IMG/VR virus record: IMGVR_UViG_3300009059_000716
Location: 1 to 64,000 of that record
Length of the DNA: 64,000 nucleotides
From: a virus
Strand: one strand, 5' to 3'
The translations under genes and the position numbers were made by a program. Below, piece by piece: positions 15,929-23,402 of the stretch (position 1 is its first letter; the number at the start of each line of letters is the position of its first letter). The notes beneath the pieces are model-generated. The model saw only the letters and a program-made list of their open reading frames with translations. It did no database searches and was not told the DNA's origin.

Positions 15929-16115
15929 TTTAGAAGAACATAAAGTTTATGTAGAGAGTCATAAAATGGAAATGGTTCCCCTTTCTATTGCAATAGCAGC
16001 TATTGAACAAGCTAGCAATTTACAAGCCTATCAAGCTAAGTTAGATGAAGCAATGAAAATGATGAATGATGCTTTTAAAGATATTAATAATACAGTAGAA
16101 GAAATAGATGATTAA
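15918..16115 (+). CDS. Small helical protein upstream of dpdA
   Basis: 65 residues from ATG at 15918, overlapping the MazG-like gene by 11 bases and dpdA by 8. All-helical; no known domain. Confidence 0.6.
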   Translation: MAINLEEHKVYVESHKMEMVPLSIAIAAIEQASNLQAYQAKLDEAMKMMNDAFKDINNTVEEIDD

Positions 16116-16908
16116 AATAGCACACGAAAGCCCTAAAAGTATATTTACAGATGTACAAAAAGTTACCGATTATGATTATGCTTTAGTACATTTATTTGAA
16201 GAAGATGAAGAGTACTTAGAACAGTTTAAAGTAGCTTTAAGAAAAGGTAGAGAGGTTATACTAGATAACTCTATCTTTGAATTAGAAGAAGCTTTTGATG
16301 CTGAAAAGTTTGCCGGATGGGTTGAAAGATTAAGACCTACCTGGTATATAGTACCAGATGCCTTAGAGAATGTTAAAAAGACTATGTCTCAAATGGCTGA
16401 ATGGAATTTTAGATATAAAGACCTGCCAGGCAAGAAGATAGGGGTAGTTCAAGGGAAGTCATATGAAGAGATAAAAGCTTGTTACATTTATATGAATGAG
16501 TTAGCTGATGTTGATATGATAGCGATATCCTTTGACTACTCGTACTATACTAAGTCTGTCCCACATCCTAACAAATATGTAAGTTGGATGCTTGGAAGGG
16601 TTAAACTCTTAGGAGACTTAATGAAAGACGGTGTAATCAATGAGAGTAAACCTCATCACCTATTAGGATGTGGTCTACCTCAAGAATTCTCCTTCTACTC
16701 ACAGTATCCCTGGATCTACTCATTAGATACTTCTAACCCAGTAGTACATGGTATAAAAGGAATCGAGTACGGAGAAGACGGCTTATGGTCTAAAGAGTCT
16801 CAAAAGTTATTTGAACTTATTAATTACGAAGTAGAAGATACAAATACGATCTTATACAATATTAATAAATTTAGATGGTTTACAAATGGCGAAAAGAAAA
16901 CGGTATAA
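16108..16908 (+). CDS. dpdA: DpdA-type DNA guanine transglycosylase (TGT-like)
   Basis: 266 residues resembling phage DpdA proteins, relatives of tRNA-guanine transglycosylase that swap guanine in DNA for a 7-deazaguanine. Visible landmarks are ILDNSIFEL with D53, WYIVPDAL with D84 (candidate catalytic aspartates), GVVQGKSYEE (G112-G116, the TGT QG loop), MIAISFDY, and HLLGCGLPQEF at H184 followed by LDTSNPVVHG. No tRNA-TGT zinc site is visible. Neighbours on both sides (folE, formyltransferase, queF) make the DNA-modification role likely. Which DpdA subfamily it belongs to, and whether guanine is replaced partly or fully, cannot be read. Confidence 0.8.
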   Translation: MIKIAHESPKSIFTDVQKVTDYDYALVHLFEEDEEYLEQFKVALRKGREVILDNSIFELEEAFDAEKFAGWVERLRPTWYIVPDALENVKKTMSQMAEWNFRYKDLPGKKIGVVQGKSYEEIKACYIYMNELADVDMIAISFDYSYYTKSVPHPNKYVSWMLGRVKLLGDLMKDGVINESKPHHLLGCGLPQEFSFYSQYPWIYSLDTSNPVVHGIKGIEYGEDGLWSKESQKLFELINYEVEDTNTILYNINKFRWFTNGEKKTV

Positions 16909-17056
16909 AATAGGAGAGTTTGTAGAGTTTGCTTTTGCAGGTAGCACTGAAAAAGGAAAAGTTACACATATTAATGAAGCCGGAAGACTAACTGTCGATG
17001 ATGGAAAGTATACCTACCCTGTAGATGTTGAACAAGTAATAAATGTTATAAAATGA
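16886..17056 (+). CDS. Small SH3/KOW-like protein between dpdA and the formyltransferase
   Basis: 56 residues. The pattern YKIGEFVEFAFAGSTEKGKVT, then LTVDDGKYTYPVDVEQV, is that of a small SH3-like barrel (KOW/Tudor type). It overlaps the dpdA end by 23 bases and the next start by ATGA, so it is translationally locked into the modification operon. It could be a nucleic-acid-binding accessory; this is inference. Confidence 0.55.
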   Translation: MAKRKRYKIGEFVEFAFAGSTEKGKVTHINEAGRLTVDDGKYTYPVDVEQVINVIK

Positions 17057-17628
17057 ATAAACCTTGGATTTGTTTTTTCTCACAAACTGGAACTGAGATA
17101 GTAGATTTAGTAGAGAGACTCGGAAGACTCCCAGATAGAATTATTACTAACGAAAGACCTGAAAATCTCAGACAGATTAATAAACAGATCCTTTCTTGGG
17201 GTAACATAGAAGAGATTCTATACTATACTCCGAATAAACCTACTGTAGAAGATTATGAAAGACTTCTAAGTAAGTTTGATAATCCGGTTATAACTCTACA
17301 TGGCTGGCTAAGAGTGATACCTCCAGAACTTTGTGAAAAGTATACAATGTTTAATGGTCACCCTGGTCTCATTACAGACTATCCTGAACTTAAAGGTAAA
17401 GATCCTCAAGTAAGAACTTGGGATGGAATTAAGAAAGATATCTACCCTACAGCAGGATGTGTTATTCATAGAGTTACAGCTGGAGTAGATGAAGGAAAGG
17501 TTTTATCTTTTGAAAGATTTTCTACTTGGGATATAGCCACTCTTGATGAATTATTTGACACCTTAAGAGACAGGAGTCTCTACTTATGGGTAAATTTACT
17601 TAAGGGAATAGTTGTAGAAAAGAAATAG
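17053..17628 (+). CDS. dpdN: PurN-like formyltransferase, candidate dPreQ1 formyltransferase
   Basis: 191 residues with the 10-formyl-THF formyltransferase core. The catalytic triad of PurN is conserved at almost the same numbers: N101 and H103 in FNGHPGLI, and D146 in GVDEGK after GCVIHRVTA. The flanking sequence is not that of a GAR transformylase (HGWLRVIPPELC, RTWDGIKKDIYP). A phage enzyme class called DpdN has been proposed to formylate dPreQ1 in DNA. Co-localisation with dpdA and queF in 3 kb fits that assignment, which remains a prediction. Alternatives are formylation of a sugar amine or another small molecule. Confidence 0.68.
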   Translation: MNKPWICFFSQTGTEIVDLVERLGRLPDRIITNERPENLRQINKQILSWGNIEEILYYTPNKPTVEDYERLLSKFDNPVITLHGWLRVIPPELCEKYTMFNGHPGLITDYPELKGKDPQVRTWDGIKKDIYPTAGCVIHRVTAGVDEGKVLSFERFSTWDIATLDELFDTLRDRSLYLWVNLLKGIVVEKK

Positions 17629-17642
17629 TCTTCTTATCTTTA
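17612..17642 (+). promoter_or_regulatory. Promoter P5
   Basis: TTG at 17612, a 20-base spacer, TATCTTTA at 17635-17642, then a 19-base leader ending AGGTTAT before the ATG at 17662. Confidence 0.72.
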
Positions 17643-17661
17643 TAGAAATAAAATAGGTTAT

Positions 17662-18180
17662 ATGATCAAAAGAATCGCATTAGTAGGAGCTAGTAGTACA
17701 GGTAAGACTACTGTTTACGAATTACTTAAAAACAAAATACCTAAATACGAATTTATAAACGAATCTACCCGTAGTGTAGCTAAATATGGTTTTCCTATAA
17801 ATGAACTAGGAACATCAGAAACACAGCTTGCTATTAGTAGTTTTCATTTAGAAGCGTTACTATCAGGTAACAATACCCTACTAGATAGATGTTATATGGA
17901 TTTAGCTGTATATTCATCATTCATGCCTAATATCTCTACAGAAGCATTTAGCTATATTATGGATACTTGGGAGAGAGTAAAAAACGAATATACCCATTAT
18001 GTTTATTTTCCTATCGAATTTCAATCAGTTGATGATGGAGTTAGAAGTGTAAATGAAGAATGGAGAAAAGATATTGACTTACAATTTCAAAATCTACTAG
18101 AAGGAGTAAGACAGCCCTACCTAACTGTAACAGGGTCACCATTGCAGAGAGTTGAACAAATATTAGAATTTATTAGTTAA
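17662..18180 (+). CDS. P-loop kinase-like ATPase (NadR/AAA_28 type)
   Basis: 172 residues with a Walker A GASSTGKTT (residues 9-17), NESTRSVAKYGFP (lid-like region) and LLDRCYMDLAVYS (Walker B-like D plus R). This layout is that of NadR-type and deoxynucleotide-kinase-like P-loop proteins. It lies between the formyltransferase and queF, 2 bases from queF. It may phosphorylate a nucleoside or modification intermediate. No substrate can be assigned. Confidence 0.7.
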   Translation: MIKRIALVGASSTGKTTVYELLKNKIPKYEFINESTRSVAKYGFPINELGTSETQLAISSFHLEALLSGNNTLLDRCYMDLAVYSSFMPNISTEAFSYIMDTWERVKNEYTHYVYFPIEFQSVDDGVRSVNEEWRKDIDLQFQNLLEGVRQPYLTVTGSPLQRVEQILEFIS

Positions 18181-18182
18181 TT

Positions 18183-19091
18183 ATGTCAGACGTTAAAAAT
18201 TACGAAGAAGTAGTAAAAATTGCTGGAAAGCATTTAGGTAAAGTAGGTGGTGATGGTTATTCAGACCAGTATAACCCAGAATTGTTAGTAAAGGTACCGA
18301 GATACCTTAATCGTGAAGCATACGGCATCGATGATAACAACCTTCCATTTGTAGGTGTAGATACTTGGAATGCATATGAAGTATCAGCTATTACAACTAA
18401 AGGACAACCGGTTGCCGGAATGCTTAAAATTGTTTGTCCTGCCGATTCATCTCATCACGTTGAATCCAAATCAATTAAGTTATATTTGAATTCATTTAAT
18501 ATGACCCGCATTGGTGAATCAGCCAGAGAATGTATTTTAGGAATTGAAGCAAGAGTTAAAAGAGATTTAGATGAATTATTAGAAACTAACACAACTGTTT
18601 CTTTTTATCAATCAGAAAATGAAGTTCCAGCTATAGGATTTGTATATAAAGATTTATCTGAATATACAGACTTAGATGCAATTGACTTTACAGCTTTTAA
18701 ATCAGATTCTTCACAGTTAGAGGCAGAAGATGGAAATGGTTTTCATAAGGAGTACAGATCAAACTTATTAAGATCTAACTGTAGAGTTACAAACCAACCG
18801 GACTGGGGGGATGTATTTATTAATATTAAAGGTGAAAAAGTTCCAACAGCTGAATCATTAGCCAAATATATTGTATCTCACAGAACTGTATCCCACTTCC
18901 ATGAAGAGATTTGTGAAATGATTTATATGCACTTAAAAGAAGCTTTTGATCCTGAAGAATTAATGGTAACTTGTTTGTATACCCGTAGAGGAGGATTAGA
19001 TATTAATCCAATTAGGGCTTCACATTCAATGTTGATACCTGAATTCTTTACCTCTCCAGATTATAGAATCGCTAAAACTTTAAGACAGTAA
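18183..19091 (+). CDS. queF: NADPH-dependent preQ0 reductase, bimodular
   Basis: Reduces the nitrile of preQ0 to the aminomethyl group of preQ1. At 302 residues it is the long bimodular type (E. coli-like). Key motifs are HHVESKSIKLYLNSFN (NADPH site), LRSNCRVTNQPDWGDV with the thioimide-forming Cys C200, and TRRGGLDINPIR at the C-terminus. Its presence shows the phage goes beyond preQ0, which is required if DNA carries preQ1 or a formylated preQ1. It shares its last base with the next start codon. Confidence 0.96.
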   Translation: MSDVKNYEEVVKIAGKHLGKVGGDGYSDQYNPELLVKVPRYLNREAYGIDDNNLPFVGVDTWNAYEVSAITTKGQPVAGMLKIVCPADSSHHVESKSIKLYLNSFNMTRIGESARECILGIEARVKRDLDELLETNTTVSFYQSENEVPAIGFVYKDLSEYTDLDAIDFTAFKSDSSQLEAEDGNGFHKEYRSNLLRSNCRVTNQPDWGDVFINIKGEKVPTAESLAKYIVSHRTVSHFHEEICEMIYMHLKEAFDPEELMVTCLYTRRGGLDINPIRASHSMLIPEFFTSPDYRIAKTLRQ

Positions 19092-19351
19092 TGGCTGAGA
19101 AAGTAATCGAAGAACAACTAGAGTTGATTGCAACCAGAGTACCCCCTGGAGATAATTGGGAACTGACCATCGATAAAGAAAATATTATCGAAGGGTTGGT
19201 TCCAACTCTTACTACGTACTTAAGGAAAACTAAATTCAAAGGAGACTACAGATTAGCTCCATTAAGAGGAAAGTTATACGCAATCGTAGAAAAAGAAATA
19301 TTTATAGAAGAACCCGAACCAGAAAAGTTTGATCTGTACGGAGAACTATAA
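19091..19351 (+). CDS. Hypothetical protein
   Basis: 86 residues, acidic, mixed alpha/beta, starting on the last base of the queF stop codon (TAATG). Not recognised. Confidence 0.6.
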   Translation: MAEKVIEEQLELIATRVPPGDNWELTIDKENIIEGLVPTLTTYLRKTKFKGDYRLAPLRGKLYAIVEKEIFIEEPEPEKFDLYGEL

Positions 19352-19936
19352 ATGTCTAGATACCTCAAGAAAATATCCCATAAGTATGAATTCCTCAAAT
19401 TAGAACTTGAAGAGACTGAAGAAGAACTCGAAAGCTACCTAAGTGAATGGAGTAAACTGTTTGGAAAATATTTTGTTCAAAAGGAATCTGAAATGTGGGT
19501 TAATGAAGAGACCGGAGAGATGAGAAAAGATCCTCCAGGCAAAGAAGAGGAAAAACCTACAAAGAAACAAAAACCGGAAAAACTTAAAAAACTGTATAAA
19601 AAGTTATCTACTTACACCCATCCTGATAAAGGAGGAAAGGTAGATGACTTTAATGCGGTAAAAGAAGCTTATCAGAAGGAGAATCTACTAGAACTACTTA
19701 AGTTTGCCGGTCTCTACGACTTGGACTTTGAACTTGAAGAGGAAGATGAAACTCTAGTTAATAAAACGTTTACAAACATTCAAGAAGAAATACAAGGTCA
19801 CAAAGGTTCAATGGCCTGGGCGTACGGCAAAGGAGATAAAGCAGCAAAATTAGCTGTAATAAAGAACCTAGAAAATCATTTAGGTATAATAATAAAAAAA
19901 GAAGATTACCCAAAAGAGTTGTTGGATCTTATATAA
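19352..19936 (+). CDS. J-domain (DnaJ-like) protein with N-terminal coiled coil
   Basis: 194 residues. Residues 8-45 are a charged coiled coil (LELEETEEELESYL). Residues 85-120 carry the J-domain signature LKKLYKKLSTYTHPDKGGKVDDFNAVKEAY with the obligatory HPD. The C-terminal 70 residues are unassigned. J domains stimulate an Hsp70 (DnaK); no dnaK is in the window, so it may recruit the host DnaK to a phage complex, as with viral J proteins. It immediately precedes the DNA polymerase promoter. Confidence 0.78.
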   Translation: MSRYLKKISHKYEFLKLELEETEEELESYLSEWSKLFGKYFVQKESEMWVNEETGEMRKDPPGKEEEKPTKKQKPEKLKKLYKKLSTYTHPDKGGKVDDFNAVKEAYQKENLLELLKFAGLYDLDFELEEEDETLVNKTFTNIQEEIQGHKGSMAWAYGKGDKAAKLAVIKNLENHLGIIIKKEDYPKELLDLI

Positions 19937-19952
19937 AGTATTCGTATCTTTA
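19922..19952 (+). promoter_or_regulatory. Promoter P6
   Basis: TTG at 19922, a 20-base spacer, TATCTTTA at 19945-19952, then a 22-base leader with GGTTATAA before the polymerase ATG. Confidence 0.7.
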
Positions 19953-19974
19953 TATTAAATAAAAATGGTTATAA

Positions 19975-22338
19975 ATGCAGTTAGAAAAGAAGTACTACAC
20001 CGTTCAAGATAGTGAAACGTTAAAACTACTACACCAACACATCCTAGACTCAGATGTAATAGCAGTCGATACAGAGACGACTGGTCTAAACCCCAGAAAA
20101 GATAAAATTATCGGATGGTCAGTATCCGGAGATGAAGGTATTGGGTTCTATCTTCCTACTTTAGTATGGGATTATCATAGAGAAGAGTTAATCTTACAAG
20201 AGATTGATGAGACCTCTACCGAGCTTTTAAGTAGAAATTTACTTAAGCTTTTGAAAGGAAAGAAATTAGTATTTCACAATGCTTCCTTTGACGTTCAATT
20301 TATTAAAAATTACTACGGTGTTGACTTATTAGAAGACATCTGGGTAGATACTGGACTCTTAGTTCATACTGTTTATGAGGAAGGAGCTTTTGGCTTTGGT
20401 AATCCTTTTGGACTGAAATCTATAGCTATTATGAATCAGGAGGCTCTTGGCCTGAACGTAGAAGAAGCTGCTAACCAGGAGCAAATTGAACTTAAAGAAT
20501 CTATTAAGAAAAATGGTGGCTCTGTTACTAAAGAAAGCTTTGAAATCTACAAGGCTGATCTTGACATCCTTAGCAAGTATGCTAGTGCTGATACTGACCT
20601 TACCCTTCGCATTTGTAATCTATATTTGGATAAATTACGAGATGAAGGTTTGGAGAAATTCTTCTTTGAAGATGAAGTAATGCCTGTTTATAGAGAGGTA
20701 ACTGTACCGATGGAATCATACGGTGTAGAACTCGATATGGACTTAATAGAGCAAACACACAAAGAGATCTCAGAAGATCTTGAAGATAATAAAGATATTG
20801 TAATGAAATCCTTATTAGAGACCTCAGAAGCGAAATCATGGGTAGTTAAGACTGCATTAGATAACTACCCAGTATCACCAAAAGGTAACTGGGCACAGAA
20901 TATTGTTGCAAGATACTCTATTCCTTTACCTAAATCAGAAAAAACAGGTAAGTATTCACTTACCCAGAAAAATATAGAAGCATTTGAACCCTCTAGTGAA
21001 AAAGAAGAGAAAGTAAAGCAGTTCCTATTAACCGGAGACGAGACCCTTATCGATGAGGTAGAAAGATACCGAATCTCGATGGCAATGTGGAGGGAATCAA
21101 ACGACGGAGATCTTATTAATATCCAGTCTAAAAAACACTTGGGTGAGATCGTCTTCGGTTATATGGGAATTGAACCTCTTAAAGCAGCAGGGCAGACTAA
21201 ATCAGGTAGAGCTCAATTCGATATGGATATGATCGAAGAGTTATCTAAAACTTATACTTGGGCTGAAAACCTAAGAGTATATAACAAGTTACTTAAAATT
21301 AAATCTACCTACGTAGACAGGTTCAGAGACAGAGCCGAAGACGGTAAATACTATTTCTACTTCAAACAGAATGGTACTGTATCAGGACGCTATGGATCAG
21401 ATGCACAGCAGCTTCCTAAACCCAAAGAGGAAGGAGAAGATGCTCCGATTATTGTTAAGTATACCAATATCGTGAGAAAGTTTATGATTGCCGGAGAAGG
21501 TAGAAAAGTAATCGATGCCGATTACGAATCATTAGAACCTCATTGCTTTGCATCTGTAACAGGCGATACTGCTTTACAGGAAATCTTTAACAAAGGCTGG
21601 GACTTCTACTCTACAGTTGCTATTAAAACTGAAAGATTAGATCAGGATCGTAAAAGATTCCCTAACGGAGTCTCAGCAGACAAGAAAGCACCCAACTACC
21701 TTAAGAACTTAGATGCTCCTGCTCGTAATAAAGCAAAAGCTTATTCATTAGGTATTGCATACGGTATGGAAGCTTATGCTCTTAAAATGACTTTAGGTAT
21801 TGATCAGAAGAAAGCTGAAGAATTAGTTCAAGGTTATTTAGATGGATTTCCTCAGCTTAAAGAATGGAGAGAGAATTCTAGACTTCAAGTCAAAGCTCAC
21901 GGTTACATTAAAAACTATGTAGGACGAGTTAGACACTTACCTAAAGTTCAGAAGACTTATATGAAGTTTCAAGACCGTATGATGGATTGGAGATTTAGAA
22001 AAGAGTTAGAAGCTAAATACGGTAAAGAAGTAGTAATACAAGCTTATAGAGATTACCGAAACGGACTTAATAACTGCCTTAACTTCCAACTTCAATCATT
22101 AGCAGCTGCAGTAGTAAACCGTGCAGCGGTACAGATTAATAGAAAAGCTATAGAGTTAGGAATAGATGCTAAATGTCAGGCACAGGTCCATGATCAACTT
22201 ATTGTGAATGTATCAGAAAAAGATGCAGAAATGTTTGCACCTCATGTACAGCATATAATGGAAACTACGACTGTACTACCAGGAGTAACCCTAAAAGCAC
22301 CACCAGAAATTGCAAATAACTGGGCGGATGGACATTAA
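19975..22338 (+). CDS. polA: DNA polymerase I family (family A) with 3'-5' exonuclease
   Basis: The replicative candidate, 787 residues. The exonuclease domain opens with AVDTETTGLNP (residues ~34-44) and FHNASFDVQF, and has YASADTDLTLRI, giving the DxE/D residues. The polymerase domain has motif A DADYESLEPH (catalytic D516), motif B R584...K588...L592...Y596G, and motif C VHDQL with D740. Two points stand out: the position equal to E. coli Phe762 is Leu, a known variant in viral PolA, and the motif C Glu (HDE) is Gln. No 5'-nuclease domain is present, as usual for phage PolA. Confidence 0.96.
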   Translation: MQLEKKYYTVQDSETLKLLHQHILDSDVIAVDTETTGLNPRKDKIIGWSVSGDEGIGFYLPTLVWDYHREELILQEIDETSTELLSRNLLKLLKGKKLVFHNASFDVQFIKNYYGVDLLEDIWVDTGLLVHTVYEEGAFGFGNPFGLKSIAIMNQEALGLNVEEAANQEQIELKESIKKNGGSVTKESFEIYKADLDILSKYASADTDLTLRICNLYLDKLRDEGLEKFFFEDEVMPVYREVTVPMESYGVELDMDLIEQTHKEISEDLEDNKDIVMKSLLETSEAKSWVVKTALDNYPVSPKGNWAQNIVARYSIPLPKSEKTGKYSLTQKNIEAFEPSSEKEEKVKQFLLTGDETLIDEVERYRISMAMWRESNDGDLINIQSKKHLGEIVFGYMGIEPLKAAGQTKSGRAQFDMDMIEELSKTYTWAENLRVYNKLLKIKSTYVDRFRDRAEDGKYYFYFKQNGTVSGRYGSDAQQLPKPKEEGEDAPIIVKYTNIVRKFMIAGEGRKVIDADYESLEPHCFASVTGDTALQEIFNKGWDFYSTVAIKTERLDQDRKRFPNGVSADKKAPNYLKNLDAPARNKAKAYSLGIAYGMEAYALKMTLGIDQKKAEELVQGYLDGFPQLKEWRENSRLQVKAHGYIKNYVGRVRHLPKVQKTYMKFQDRMMDWRFRKELEAKYGKEVVIQAYRDYRNGLNNCLNFQLQSLAAAVVNRAAVQINRKAIELGIDAKCQAQVHDQLIVNVSEKDAEMFAPHVQHIMETTTVLPGVTLKAPPEIANNWADGH

Positions 22339-22437
22339 AAATTAAAATCAAGTATATTTATATTAAAGAAGATTGACCCTAGAGCTTTCAACTTTTAAAT
22401 TAACCGGAGATCTTAGGACTCCACAAATTACATCATT

Positions 22438-22851
22438 ATGAGTAACATTTTTTTACATGAACGAAATCCGTTCGACATTTTAGTCCGCAATTTTTTGCAA
22501 ACAGCCAATGGTTACGCACCACTAGCAGAATCCAAACTTCCTCACCCAGTAGACATTTACGAGACAGAGACACATCTAGTGTTCGACATCGCTTGTACAG
22601 GAGTTTCTCAAGAAGAGCTCGAGGTACAGACTCAAAATAATACATTACGGGTAAATTACAATAAAGTAGATAAAGACGACGAGGCAAAATATATCCACAG
22701 AGGTATAGCCAAACGTTCGTTTAATTTAGGATGGAAAATCGATAGTAAATTTGATTTAAGTAAAGCTGATGCTGAATTTAAATACGGATTACTAAAGATT
22801 GCAATTCCATACGCTAAAGGGTCAGAAGTAAAGACTCTTAAAATAAAATAG
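22438..22851 (+). CDS. Small heat-shock protein (Hsp20/IbpA-like)
   Basis: 137 residues with an alpha-crystallin domain from about residue 38 (VDIYETETHLVFDIACTGVS) to the end, including RGIAKRSFNLGWKIDS, KYGLLKIAIPY and a C-terminal KTLKIK in place of the I-x-I tail. It is a cytoplasmic holdase, common in large T4-like and other phages. The 99-base gap upstream is AT-rich with TATATTTA at about 22356 but no convincing TTG. Confidence 0.92.
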   Translation: MSNIFLHERNPFDILVRNFLQTANGYAPLAESKLPHPVDIYETETHLVFDIACTGVSQEELEVQTQNNTLRVNYNKVDKDDEAKYIHRGIAKRSFNLGWKIDSKFDLSKADAEFKYGLLKIAIPYAKGSEVKTLKIK

Positions 22852-22870
22852 ATTAATTCCGCTCTAGGGT

Positions 22871-22900
22871 TTGATCTTTAAATAAATCTTCATATATTAA
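22871..22900 (+). promoter_or_regulatory. Promoter P7, leaderless type
   Basis: TTTG ending at 22873, a 19-base spacer, TATATTAA at 22893-22900. The ATG at 22905 is only 4 bases further, so the transcript would start at or next to the start codon. Confidence 0.62.
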
Positions 22901-22904
22901 TATA

Positions 22905-23099
22905 ATGAACAAAGAGGTTATAGAAGTTCGAGGAAACTTGTATCAAGTAGTTAGAAAAATTAAAGAGTCTCAAGTTAACGGTAACGTAGACGGATTAAAG
23001 GCTTGGAGAGAACTTCTTCACTGTGATACAATGTTTAACTCGAATGGAGTATACTACCTAGTAAAAGAAATAACAGACGTAAATATAAACAATGAGTAA
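22905..23099 (+). CDS. Small hypothetical protein before groES
   Basis: 64 residues (NLYQVVRKIKESQVNGNVDGLKAWRELLHCDTMF), possibly a small DNA- or protein-binding fold. It overlaps groES by 8 bases. Not recognised. Confidence 0.6.
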   Translation: MNKEVIEVRGNLYQVVRKIKESQVNGNVDGLKAWRELLHCDTMFNSNGVYYLVKEITDVNINNE

Positions 23100-23400
23100 A
23101 AAGTTACAACCAACAAACGACAGAATCCTCATCAAACCTATTGATGAAGGAGAACAGACTTACGGTTCAATCGTAATTCCAGATTTAGGAAAAGAGAAAC
23201 CAGAAATGGGAGAAGTATTAGCAGTAGGTCCAGGGCGTCAGTCGGAACTTGACCCTTCTAAACTTATTACAGTTAGATCCTGTAAAGTAGGAGATGTAGT
23301 CCTTGTACCTAAAATCGGAACATTAAGAATTGATTTCGAAGGTGAAGAGTATTATATCGCACAAGATAGAGAAATTTTAGCAGTTGTAAAAGAAGCATAG
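23092..23400 (+). CDS. groS: GroES co-chaperonin
   Basis: 102 residues, full-length Cpn10: LQPTNDRILIKPIDEGEQ at the N-terminus, a mobile-loop equivalent TYGSIVIPDLGKEKP, GEVLAVGPGR, and YYIAQDREILAVV at the end. It is followed 2 bases later by groEL. The mobile loop differs from the usual GGIVL sequence, consistent with pairing to its own GroEL. Confidence 0.95.
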   Translation: MSKKLQPTNDRILIKPIDEGEQTYGSIVIPDLGKEKPEMGEVLAVGPGRQSELDPSKLITVRSCKVGDVVLVPKIGTLRIDFEGEEYYIAQDREILAVVKEA

Positions 23401-23402
23401 AT

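Noticed and set aside
17053-17628. Ordinary GAR formyltransferase (purN) for purine synthesis
   Set aside because: The catalytic triad is shared, but the flanking GAR-site sequences are not, no other purine genes are nearby, and dpdA and queF flank it. Purine synthesis is not fully excluded.
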